Shown here: piece after piece, positions 1 to 6,038 of the stretch
How positions within the stretch are numbered: position 1 is the stretch's first letter
How the letters are laid out: the number at the start of each line of letters is the position of its first letter
NCBI GenBank assembly: GCA_002786505.1
Contig: PCTK01000124.1
Span: 4,396-13,518, forward strand
Length of the DNA: 9,123 nt
Reading direction: 5' to 3'
Source: Nitrospinae bacterium CG22_combo_CG10-13_8_21_14_all_47_10
GTDB taxonomy: Bacteria > Nitrospinota > Nitrospinia > Nitrospinales > VA-1
The notes under the pieces: model-generated
The model's input: only the letters and a program-made list of their open reading frames with translations
The model's database searches: none
What the model was told of the DNA's origin: nothing
Program-made: the position numbers and the translations under genes

Positions 1-1
1 G

Positions 2-175
2 CCAAAGGATTTTGTAAAAGCCTGCATGTGGTTCATCATAGCGGGAAAAGGCGACCTGGCCGCGGTGAGCAATAAAAATTTTCTCTTGAAAAGAATGACA
101 CCCGATGAAGCCGCTCAAGCTGAAAGCCTGGCACAGGAATGGTTGAAAATTCAGGAACAGAAAAAAAAGGACTGA
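2..175 (+). CDS. Sel1-like repeat (TPR-type) protein, C-terminal end only
   Basis: The reading frame is open from the window edge and stops at TGA 173-175, giving the last 57 residues of a protein. The visible part reads as one Sel1-type helical repeat (aromatic/Ala/Gly pattern in VKACMWFIIAGKGDLAAV) followed by a tail, KRMTPDEAAQAESLAQEWL. That tail resembles the common C-terminus of Sel1 repeat proteins, where 'MTP-x2-x-AxAxxLAxxW' closes the solenoid. Sel1 proteins usually act as scaffolds for protein-protein contacts, often in the periplasm or in signalling. The specific partner cannot be read here. The stop codon overlaps the Shine-Dalgarno of the next short ORF, and the binding-protein gene starts only 30 bases later, so the two genes are probably co-transcribed. 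The N-terminus and any signal peptide lie outside the window. The family call is fairly safe; the function is unknown. Confidence 0.72.
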   Translation, partial: PKDFVKACMWFIIAGKGDLAAVSNKNFLLKRMTPDEAAQAESLAQEWLKIQEQKKKD

Positions 176-188
176 AGGAGGCTCCAAA

Positions 189-209
189 ATGGGCTGGTTT
201 AAGTGGTGA
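189..209 (+). CDS. Six-codon leader ORF coupled to the solute-binding protein gene
   Basis: ATG at 189 follows a perfect Shine-Dalgarno AAGGAGG (175-181) with a 7-base spacer and encodes M-G-W-F-K-W before TGA at 207-209. The stop overlaps the GTG at 206 as GTGA, the geometry typical of termination-reinitiation coupling. The downstream gene has no other good ribosome site near its GTG codons. I infer that ribosomes load here and re-initiate on the binding-protein gene. An alternative is that an indel has separated an original ATG from its frame: adding one base would fuse MGWFK to the signal peptide. No peptide function is claimed. Confidence 0.4.
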   Translation: MGWFKW

Positions 210-997
210 AAAGATATTTATTTATCATTGCCCTGGCTGGCTTTTGTTTTTGGGGTCTGAGTTGTGGGCAGGGCTCCCAAAAAAACCAGAATCCCATGCT
301 TGTTATTGCCATTGATGCGACCTTCATCCCGATGTCGTTTTTAAATGACCGGGGGGAGTTGGATGGATTTGAAATAGACCTGATTAAAGAGGTGGTGAAA
401 AATGCCGGATTTGATTATGAACTGGTTAACGTGGAATGGGGAGGATTGTTTGGAGGGCTGATCACTGAAAAATTTGATTTGGTTATTAGTTCAATAACCA
501 TTCTTGAAGAAAGAAAAAACCGCATGGCTTTCAGCATTCCTTACCTGCAAAGTGGTGTGGCTGTGCTGGTCCATAATGATATGGAAAATGTTGACAGCCT
601 GGAACAGCTTGCGCAAGCCAAAGCCACCATCGGAGCCCAGATCAACACCACTTCCTATTATTATCTGCAAAAGTACCAGGATATAAATATCAAAACTTAC
701 GATAAATTTGCCCATGCCGTCATTGATATGGCCAATAAAGGCAATGATGGAGTGGTAGGGGATTCTGTTCAGGTGAACTATCATTTCAATAATAGGAAGG
801 AATTGACCCAAAATGCCCGGTTTCTGGGTTCGCGAATGACCTCCGAGTTTTATGGCATTGTCTTGCGGAAAGAAAATATTGAGTTGCAACAAAAAATAAA
901 TGCCAGCCTAAAGGCGCTCCTTGCGAACGGGACCGTTCAAAGACTGCATGATAAATGGAACCTGGGCGATTTTGCAGTGGTGCCTTTACCTGAATAA
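206..997 (+). CDS. Family-3 ABC transporter periplasmic solute-binding protein (amino-acid type), lipoprotein-like
   Basis: This is a periplasmic binding protein of the SBP_bac_3 (polar amino acid) family. In numbering from the upstream GTG at 203 (264 aa, typical length), residues 1-20 form a basic then hydrophobic signal sequence. It ends in GLSC at 18-21, a weak lipobox, since Gly replaces the usual Leu at -3. Lobe 1 begins with LVIAIDATFIPMSF and contains GELDGFEIDLIKEV (51-64). The family signature SSITILEERKNRMAFSIPY (96-114) includes Arg104, equivalent to the arginine that holds the ligand carboxylate. Asp187 in VVGDS fits the second-lobe ligand contact, and the C-terminus has the usual NGTVQRLHDKWNLG. 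The start is either GTG 203 or GTG 206; 206 is preferred because it overlaps the stop of the short leader ORF. No permease or ATPase gene is visible, so it may be an orphan binding protein. The ligand is unknown. Confidence 0.88.
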   Translation: MKRYLFIIALAGFCFWGLSCGQGSQKNQNPMLVIAIDATFIPMSFLNDRGELDGFEIDLIKEVVKNAGFDYELVNVEWGGLFGGLITEKFDLVISSITILEERKNRMAFSIPYLQSGVAVLVHNDMENVDSLEQLAQAKATIGAQINTTSYYYLQKYQDINIKTYDKFAHAVIDMANKGNDGVVGDSVQVNYHFNNRKELTQNARFLGSRMTSEFYGIVLRKENIELQQKINASLKALLANGTVQRLHDKWNLGDFAVVPLPE

Positions 998-1169
998 TTG
1001 CTTGCGGGGTAGTTCCGGTTTCCTGGTTTTCCTGTTTGGTTTTACGGCTAATTTTGATTCTGGCATACTGGTAAATCCGTTTGACCCGCCTGTCGCTGAG
1101 GAACCTTTTCGGGCGTGAACAGGATAATCTTATAGAGATGGTTATTAATTATTTGAGTGGAAAGTAACT

Positions 1170-2141
1170 TTGAAAAAAAGACCTTTCATGATTTTGGTGT
1201 GGGTTTTCGCGGCGGGCCTATTCTATTTGTGCCTGCAATCAATTGATTTGGATCAAGCCTGGAGCGAATTTTCCAGGGCAGATCCATTTTGGTTGTTGCT
1301 GGCTGTTTTTTTCAATGCCTCCATTTTGGGGGTTTGGGCTTGGCTCTGGTATCTGCTCCTGCCGAGGAAAAGTTCTGTTTCCTTTGCCAGGATTTTTCAG
1401 GCCAACTCTTTTATGTCCACATCCTGCAACACCATTCCTTTTCCCGGTGGGCATGCGGTGGGGGTCATGGCCCTGGCTCGACGGGCAAAGGTGGGGCACA
1501 CTGTGGCTCTGTCGGTATTGGCACTCGATCAACTCATGGAAGGTTTCGCTAAAATTTTTGTTCTGACTTTAGTCGCAATTTTTGTTCCTCTTCCAGATAG
1601 AATGGGTCAGGGGATACTGGTTTTTGTAGTTGCGATATGCCTTTTTGCTTCCATAATGTTTTACTTTGCGCATAAGAAACCCGGTGTTCGGGAAGAGAAT
1701 GGGTCTCTCACTGGCAAGGTCAAGGCTTTTGTGTCACGCTGGTCTGCGCACATGGATGTTTTGCGAGACATACGAACTTTTAGTTCAGGCCTTTCTCTGG
1801 CTTTATTGATGATGTTTGCGCAGACTTTGGGGATATGGGCTGTGCAAAAAAGTCTGGGCCTGGATCTTCCCTGGTGGTCTCCCATATTGGCCATGGGCGC
1901 ATTGAATCTGGCGACGGTTTTACCCATCACTCCCGGCAACTTTGGAGTCTATGAAGGAACGGCTTTCCTTGTTTACCAATTTTGTGGGCTCGGTCCCGAA
2001 TCTGCTTTAAGCTTGGCCCTCCTGCAACATCTTTGCTTTCTGATTCCCATGGTGGGGACGGGTTATCTGGTACTTTTGTTCGTATCCTCTATTCAAAAGC
2101 GAAGTCTTTCAAAAGAAGAGTGGGTTGTTGACGAGACTTAA
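1170..2141 (+). CDS. LPG-synthase-TM / UPF0104 flippase-like integral membrane protein
   Basis: This is a 323-residue polytopic inner-membrane protein with about eight hydrophobic segments. It has the two hallmark loops of the UPF0104 / lysylphosphatidylglycerol-synthase transmembrane family: PFPGGHAVG (residues 90-98) and LPITPGNFGVYEG (251-263). Members without the C-terminal aminoacyl-transferase domain, as here, are annotated as flippase-like proteins and are often found near glycosyltransferase or lipid genes. That enzymatic domain is absent. The chosen start is TTG at 1170, which gives a basic KKRP N-terminus. The upstream GTGGAAAG is only a weak ribosome site, and ATG 1188 is the alternative, which would lose the basic residues. 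The gene begins 172 bases after the binding-protein gene on the same strand, with no clear terminator between them. The substrate cannot be inferred. The family call is strong; the flippase role is family-level inference. Confidence 0.85.
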   Translation: MKKRPFMILVWVFAAGLFYLCLQSIDLDQAWSEFSRADPFWLLLAVFFNASILGVWAWLWYLLLPRKSSVSFARIFQANSFMSTSCNTIPFPGGHAVGVMALARRAKVGHTVALSVLALDQLMEGFAKIFVLTLVAIFVPLPDRMGQGILVFVVAICLFASIMFYFAHKKPGVREENGSLTGKVKAFVSRWSAHMDVLRDIRTFSSGLSLALLMMFAQTLGIWAVQKSLGLDLPWWSPILAMGALNLATVLPITPGNFGVYEGTAFLVYQFCGLGPESALSLALLQHLCFLIPMVGTGYLVLLFVSSIQKRSLSKEEWVVDET

Positions 2142-2224
2142 AAAGATTTTCCGTGTTTCTAAAATGGCTTGCCGAGTTTTCAAACTGTCTATGATTTTGC
2201 CGGGTAGAGGGGGGCGGCGGCGAC

Positions 2225-2257
2225 TTTCCTGGAAAATATTTTTAATTTTCCTGGAAA
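2225..2257. promoter_or_regulatory. Tandem TTTCCTGGAAA palindromes, candidate operator
   Basis: Two identical 11-bp perfect palindromes (TTTCC-T-GGAAA) lie at 2225-2235 and 2247-2257. Their centres are 22 bp apart, about two DNA turns, so dimers would bind the same helix face. The flanks also resemble each other (AATAT follows each copy loosely). They lie about 85 bp past the flippase-like gene and 580 bp before csp, so which gene they would control is unclear. Confidence 0.4.
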
Positions 2258-2367
2258 TATGTACGGCTAAATATTAACTCTAAAGTCTAAAAAACTTATA
2301 GGGTTTTATGTCTTTTTATGAGGGCAGGATGGGATTACGTTAGGAAGATAAAATTTTGGGACGCAGG

Positions 2368-2393
2368 GACATTTTCTTGAGGAAAATGGGTCT
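2368..2393. repeat. Inverted repeat / hairpin CATTTTC-N5-GAAAATG
   Basis: CATTTTC (2370-2376) and GAAAATG (2382-2388) are perfect reverse complements around a 5-nt loop TTGAG. GAC (2368-2370) and GTC could extend the stem past a small bulge. There is no T-run after it in either direction, so it is not an intrinsic terminator. It may be part of an RNA structure or an operator. Confidence 0.35.
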
Positions 2394-2621
2394 ACCCTTG
2401 AGCAAGAAGCTATTTATCTGGTTGAAATAAAAGGGGTTTATTGTTATTTTCAGGGTGTGGGCCGATGAGGAATTCAACACTGGACAGACTGTCAAGGAAT
2501 AGTATTATCTTTGTAGGGTGTATTTAAATTTATATGGTCAATGTAAATTGTTATTAATGGCGTGACCTTCCTGCTAACTCTTTTCTAACAAATTTGATAC
2601 TAGGTCGGGTAAAGTTTTGGT

Positions 2622-2629
2622 GCTATACT
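2622..2629 (+). promoter_or_regulatory. Candidate extended -10 promoter for csp
   Basis: TGC-TATACT (2621-2629) matches the extended -10 form TGnTATAAT with one mismatch in the hexamer. TTGATA at 2594-2599 looks like a -35 box but sits 24 bases away, too far, so the extended -10 would have to carry the promoter. Initiation near 2636 would give a leader of about 200 nt, comparable in length to the long structured leaders known for cold-inducible csp genes. Confidence 0.4.
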
Positions 2630-2735
2630 TTCCTGTGGTAATGGGGGGTTCCGTGTCAATGTAAACTGGTCTATGAGCCTGTTAACTGGTTCAAGATCTG
2701 CAAGGGGCCGAAGGCGTGTTTTTTGGCTCGGTAAA

Positions 2736-2831
2736 AACCTTGGCTGGATTGGGACTCGGGTAAAAATTGGGAAGGTTCATTGGTTAGCTTGGAAAGTGTA
2801 ACTGACCTTGCCGCTAAAATTGTTGGAGGTT
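2736..2831 (+). promoter_or_regulatory. csp leader with competing pairing segments, possible RNA thermoswitch
   Basis: Four short segments in the leader are mutually complementary: AACCTT (2736-2741), AAGGTT (2772-2777), ACCTT (2805-2809) and GAGGTT (2826-2831). The last overlaps the csp Shine-Dalgarno. AACCTT can pair with AAGGTT, leaving the ribosome site free, or with GAGGTT, covering it. ACCTT can likewise pair with AAGGT or with GAGGT. This is the layout expected of a structural switch, as established for the E. coli cspA leader. The sequence itself is not similar, and the helices are short, so this is inference. Confidence 0.3.
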
Positions 2832-2838
2832 AATTGTC

Positions 2839-3039
2839 ATGGCAGAGGGAAAAGTAAAATGGTTTAACGATAGCAAAGGTTATGGGTTTATTGAGTCTAG
2901 TGATGGGGAAGATTGTTTTGTTCATTTTTCTGAAATCCAGGGAGACGGTTTCAAGACTCTTGCGGAAGGTCAGGCAGTCGAGTTTGAAAAGAGCATGGGA
3001 CAAAAGGGGCCTCAGGCATCGAAAGTAAGGCCCAAATAA
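2839..3039 (+). CDS. Cold-shock domain protein (CspA family)
   Basis: This is a 66-residue single cold-shock domain, the usual length for the family. It binds single-stranded nucleic acid and acts as an RNA chaperone in the cytoplasm. Both ribonucleoprotein motifs are present: KGYGFIE (residues 13-19, RNP1) and CFVHFSEI (26-33, RNP2), after the canonical opening GKVKWFNDSKGYGFI. The exposed aromatic residues Trp8, Phe9, Phe17, Phe27, His29 and Phe30 are intact. RNP2 begins with Cys where Ile/Val is more usual. The ATG is set by GGAGG at 2825-2829, nine bases upstream. The gene stands alone, with a long non-coding leader and its own terminator. Its leader suggests post-transcriptional control. 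The family assignment is certain; whether it is cold-induced is not shown by the coding sequence. Confidence 0.97.
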   Translation: MAEGKVKWFNDSKGYGFIESSDGEDCFVHFSEIQGDGFKTLAEGQAVEFEKSMGQKGPQASKVRPK

Positions 3040-3055
3040 ATTTTGTTTGCGAATT

Positions 3056-3092
3056 AAAACCAGCAGGGCAATTGCTCTGCTGGTTTTTTTTT
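3056..3092 (+). terminator. Intrinsic terminator of csp
   Basis: AAAACCAGCAG (3056-3066) pairs perfectly with CTGCTGGTTTT (3077-3087), with possible extension through GGCAATTGCT. It is followed by an unbroken run of T to 3092. It begins 17 bases after the csp stop. This is a classical rho-independent terminator; the A-tract on the left could also give some termination on the opposite strand. Confidence 0.93.
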
Positions 3093-3226
3093 GTCTATTT
3101 CCTTCCATTTGCCGGAAAATAGTCCAATTTCAGATATATGTGGCACGGACTGGCAGAGGCCAATTTAAGTAGTATGTTCTGCGCAGGGGCAATTACAAAT
3201 ATAAAAATATGGACGATTAACTTCAT

Positions 3227-3255
3227 TTCCCAACGGTGTTTAGCCTGTGTATACT
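3227..3255 (+). promoter_or_regulatory. Candidate sigma70-type promoter for the RND transporter gene
   Basis: TTCCCA (3227-3232) and TATACT (3250-3255) match TTGACA/TATAAT at 4 and 5 of 6 positions with a 17-bp spacer. Predicted initiation near 3262 would give a leader of roughly 65 nt before the ATG at 3328. It lies downstream of the csp terminator, consistent with an independent transcription unit. This is a by-eye match only. Confidence 0.4.
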
Positions 3256-3327
3256 TACGTTGGTTTCCTTTGATTTCTTCCATTCACGCTTTGTGATTTT
3301 GCTTCGCTCGCCTTCAATGTTTCGGGT

Positions 3328-5727
3328 ATGAAAACAGTTCTCAGTTGGTGTTTCCAAAAAATTACCCGCCGTTACCCCGGCACGCTGTTGATTCTGGCGT
3401 TTCTTTTAAGTGGCATATCTGTTTATTGGGCCGGTGGTTTAAGCTTCAACCCCAGGATGGATAATCTTCTTCCCCAGGACTTGCCATTAATTAAAGAGTT
3501 TAATGAAGTGGTTGCCAAAACCGGAGGGTCTGGTCCGCTTGTGATTGTGCTTGAGCAACTGAACCCAATCCAGGCTCCTGAAGTCATTGGTAAACTGGAG
3601 CGGGCTTTGAGTAAAGTTCCTGGAACCCATTTTGTAGATTCGCAAATACCCGAAGAATTTTTAAAAAATCGTCAGCTCCTGCTGGTTCCCAAGACAGAGT
3701 TGCTTCAGCTTGAATCCTTAGTTGCGGAAGCGATTGACTATGCGCGAGGTCAATTCGGAGGTTTTTTTGGGGAAGATGAACTTTTCAATCCGATAAAACT
3801 GCAAACGCTTGCTGACCGGTACCAGATATTTGAAAATATCAACCCCTATCATAAGGGGAAGAGGGGAAATAATTATTATATCTTTGTCAAACCAAAGGGA
3901 ACTGTTACCGATACGGATTTTACCGATAAATTTGTCCGGTCCATTCAAGATGCGATTGATCAGACCGGGCTTGAAAGGGACATCCCTGACCTGATTATCA
4001 ACCTTACCGGTTCATTGATTGTGCGCCTGGAGGAAAACAAGTTCATCCAGGACGATCTTAAGAAGTCAGCGATGCTTGCGGCCCTGTTAGCCAGTTCAAT
4101 CATCCTTATCTATACCCGGTCCTGGTTTTCCATCCCGCTCATCATTTTTCCTTTACTGCTGTCGTTGACGTATACCTTTGCCTTGACACGGCTATTCATA
4201 GGCCACTTGAATATCATTTCCGGTTTTCTGGTGGCTATATTGATGGGGTTGGGGATTGATTATGGCATTCACCTTTATATTCGTTTTAAGCAGGAACTTC
4301 TCAAGGGAAAATCCATTGCTGAGGCGACGGAACTGGTGGTGACACAAGTCGGTCGATCAGGCTTGATAGCGATGTTGACCACCATAAGCGTTTTTTCAAT
4401 TTTAAGCTTTTCGGATTTTCAAGGATTTTCAGAATTTGGGAAAATCGCCACCCTGGGTATCGTCTGTGCTTTTTTAAGCTACTATTTTATTTTTCCGGCA
4501 CAGGCTTTGTTTTATGACAAAATTCATTGGCTGAGAAAACCCCGCCCCAGATTATTCACCTTTAAAATTTCTAACCTGTATTTCACCACACCTTATTTTC
4601 TTTCGGCCATGTTTCTGTCCTTAATGGTGGTGAGTTTGTTTTTTCTTCCCGGACTGAAGTTTGAGTATGATTTCCAGAAACTAAGGGGAGAGTCCCCTGC
4701 CAGTGAATATGAGACGGTCACTACGGATGATTTTGGTTTTGCTTTTTCTCCTACCTTGATCCTGACACATGAAAAGGAAAACCTGTTTGCCATCCATACA
4801 GCCTTGGAGGAAATCAAAAACAGGAGCGGAGATAAGACCATCATAGGACTCCAGTATTCCTTGAATATGTTCAGTCGCGAAGAATATGAGTCGAAGCAGG
4901 ATGTGATTGCCCGAATTCGAAAAATGTTTCTGGATAACACGGATATTATAAGGTTTTCGCTGGGGAACGACCGGTATGAAAACTTTAAAAAGCTGGTCAA
5001 TGCCGCGCCGTTTGATGGAAACCAAATACCCCCTAATCTGGAGAAAAAACTCCGCGCCGGAGATGATTATCTGGTTTTACTGCTTTCCCCGGCAGAAAAA
5101 AATTTTTTCCATGTTGAAAATATTTACCAGTTGGAAAAGGAAGTGACAGAATTCAAACGTATGATGGCGGAAAAACATATTGAGACCTCTGTGTTAAATG
5201 AAAACCTGATAGCCGCTAAAATCCTGGATTGGGTTAAAGACAAGGGCCCGATGGCAATGGCTATCGCTTTTGTCATGGTTTTTTTCATTCTCTTGCTGGA
5301 CATGCAGAGTATCCGGTTGGCGGTCATCACGTTCTTGCCGCTTTTTACGGGTCTGGCCTTGACGGGTGCGCTTATGTCGATATTTAATGTAAAACTGAAT
5401 TTCATCAATATTGTCATGCTCCCCTCTATCGTGGGAATCATGATTGACCATTGCATATATCTCAGCCACCATATACTTGATTATTCCAAGGGTGCCTCCC
5501 TCAAGTCTCTGCAGGAAACGGGAAGTTCCATTATATTGTCGGCTCTGACCAGTCTTGCTGGTTATGCCAGCTTGAATATTGCTCATCATGCAGGAATCAG
5601 CTCAATCGCCACGGTGGTGGAGTTGGGGATAATAACCTGCACGGTTTGTGCCCTGTTCATGCTTCCGGCCCTGTTTGAGCTTCGAAAAGGCAGGTCGCCC
5701 TTCACCCGCTTTGCAAAGGATGAATAA
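3328..5727 (+). CDS. RND-superfamily (MMPL/HpnN-like) membrane transporter
   Basis: This 799-residue inner-membrane protein has the duplicated RND plan. Transmembrane helix 1 spans about 18-37, a large periplasmic domain about 40-245, and a helix bundle about 248-395. The plan then repeats with a helix at about 421-441, a periplasmic domain about 445-635 and a second bundle about 640-785. Helix 4 of repeat one carries MGLGIDYGIHLYIRF, where the Asp311-Tyr312 pair matches the proton-relay aspartate-tyrosine of MMPL proteins. The equivalent in repeat two is VGIMIDHCIYLSHH with Asp707-His708. The length and sequence style fit the predicted exporters (COG1033-type) that include hopanoid-transport HpnN and mycolate-type MMPL proteins, not the roughly 1000-residue AcrB drug pumps. 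No membrane-fusion or outer-membrane partner is nearby. ATG 3328 is preferred, though its ribosome site is weak. The cargo is unknown; lipid is the family-based guess. Confidence 0.88.
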   Translation: MKTVLSWCFQKITRRYPGTLLILAFLLSGISVYWAGGLSFNPRMDNLLPQDLPLIKEFNEVVAKTGGSGPLVIVLEQLNPIQAPEVIGKLERALSKVPGTHFVDSQIPEEFLKNRQLLLVPKTELLQLESLVAEAIDYARGQFGGFFGEDELFNPIKLQTLADRYQIFENINPYHKGKRGNNYYIFVKPKGTVTDTDFTDKFVRSIQDAIDQTGLERDIPDLIINLTGSLIVRLEENKFIQDDLKKSAMLAALLASSIILIYTRSWFSIPLIIFPLLLSLTYTFALTRLFIGHLNIISGFLVAILMGLGIDYGIHLYIRFKQELLKGKSIAEATELVVTQVGRSGLIAMLTTISVFSILSFSDFQGFSEFGKIATLGIVCAFLSYYFIFPAQALFYDKIHWLRKPRPRLFTFKISNLYFTTPYFLSAMFLSLMVVSLFFLPGLKFEYDFQKLRGESPASEYETVTTDDFGFAFSPTLILTHEKENLFAIHTALEEIKNRSGDKTIIGLQYSLNMFSREEYESKQDVIARIRKMFLDNTDIIRFSLGNDRYENFKKLVNAAPFDGNQIPPNLEKKLRAGDDYLVLLLSPAEKNFFHVENIYQLEKEVTEFKRMMAEKHIETSVLNENLIAAKILDWVKDKGPMAMAIAFVMVFFILLLDMQSIRLAVITFLPLFTGLALTGALMSIFNVKLNFINIVMLPSIVGIMIDHCIYLSHHILDYSKGASLKSLQETGSSIILSALTSLAGYASLNIAHHAGISSIATVVELGIITCTVCALFMLPALFELRKGRSPFTRFAKDE

Positions 5728-5785
5728 CCGGAAACGGGGTAAGTTGCTATTGAAATTTGGGGGAATTATTAAAAGAAGGCGAATG

Positions 5786-6037
5786 ATGCGTAAAGGAATA
5801 TTTTTTCTATTTGTTTTATTGACGGGTTGTGCGGAAGATCGTAAGTTCGAGGATTTCGTGCACAAGGATAGTAATAAGGGGAAGCAGGAATTTATGCAAG
5901 ACTCCAGAAAGTGTACGGCGGAAAAGGATAAGTTCAGCCACAAAATACAGGGCCGGGAATTTGGATTCGAAGGCGAGCATACGGGATACCTGGGTTGCAT
6001 GAAACTGATGGGCTGGAGTCAGAAAACAACCTCTTGA
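5786..6037 (+). CDS. Small lipoprotein with two conserved-looking cysteines, unknown function
   Basis: This is an 83-residue product with a short lipoprotein signal, MRKGIFFLFVLLTGC. The lipobox LTGC would make Cys15 the lipidated residue. The mature part is charged and hydrophilic, with Cys43 (SRKCTAEKD) and Cys71 (GYLGCMKLMGW). The 'CM-x-x-x-GW' ending resembles that of other small envelope lipoproteins, and the two cysteines could form a disulfide. AGAAGG at 5774-5779 is six bases from ATG 5786 and three from ATG 5783, which favours 5786. The same frame continues upstream to ATG 5720, which overlaps the transporter stop. That longer form would have a very long, highly basic n-region and no spaced ribosome site. 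The gene lies 58 bases after the RND gene on the same strand and is likely its operon partner. I do not recognise a named family. Confidence 0.75.
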   Translation: MRKGIFFLFVLLTGCAEDRKFEDFVHKDSNKGKQEFMQDSRKCTAEKDKFSHKIQGREFGFEGEHTGYLGCMKLMGWSQKTTS

Positions 6038-6038
6038 A

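Larger units (their letters stand above)
2142..2838. other. 697-bp non-coding region upstream of csp, rich in dyads and repeats
   Basis: I see no convincing gene on either strand. The best open frame (2164-2277 plus, 37 codons) has no ribosome site. The stretch starts with a G-rich patch (2202-2219), then two tandem TTTCCTGGAAA palindromes (2225-2235 and 2247-2257). A hairpin CATTTTC-TTGAG-GAAAATG spans 2370-2388, and a palindrome GACAGACTGTC lies at 2483-2493. Two near-copies of GTCAATGTAAAYTG lie at 2537-2550 and 2655-2668. The last 200 bases look like a csp promoter and long leader. The upstream 450 bases could hold operators or a small RNA, but nothing proves transcription. Confidence 0.6.

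Noticed and set aside
2202..2219. G-quadruplex in the G-rich patch
   Set aside because: There are only two or three separated G-runs of three or more, with CGG repeats after them, so a canonical four-run quadruplex is not present.
2164..2277. 37-codon ORF on the plus strand starting ATG 2164, with a hydrophobic stretch near the end
   Set aside because: There is no ribosome binding site, the middle is low-complexity Arg/Gly from the G-rich patch, and the frame overlaps the palindromic repeats.
3141..3155. Sigma54-like promoter TGGCACG...TGGCA
   Set aside because: The GG and GC elements are separated by 9 bases instead of the strict 10, and the -12 element is GGC and not TTGC.
3317..3331. Four-codon mini-ORF (MFRV) overlapping the RND start as ATGA, similar in form to the 189-209 leader
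   Set aside because: It has no Shine-Dalgarno upstream, so the overlap is probably coincidence.
5648..5785. Upstream extension of the small lipoprotein frame (including ATG 5720)
   Set aside because: It lies over the end of the RND gene, gives an implausibly long basic n-region before the signal peptide, and has no spaced ribosome site. ATG 5786 is better supported.
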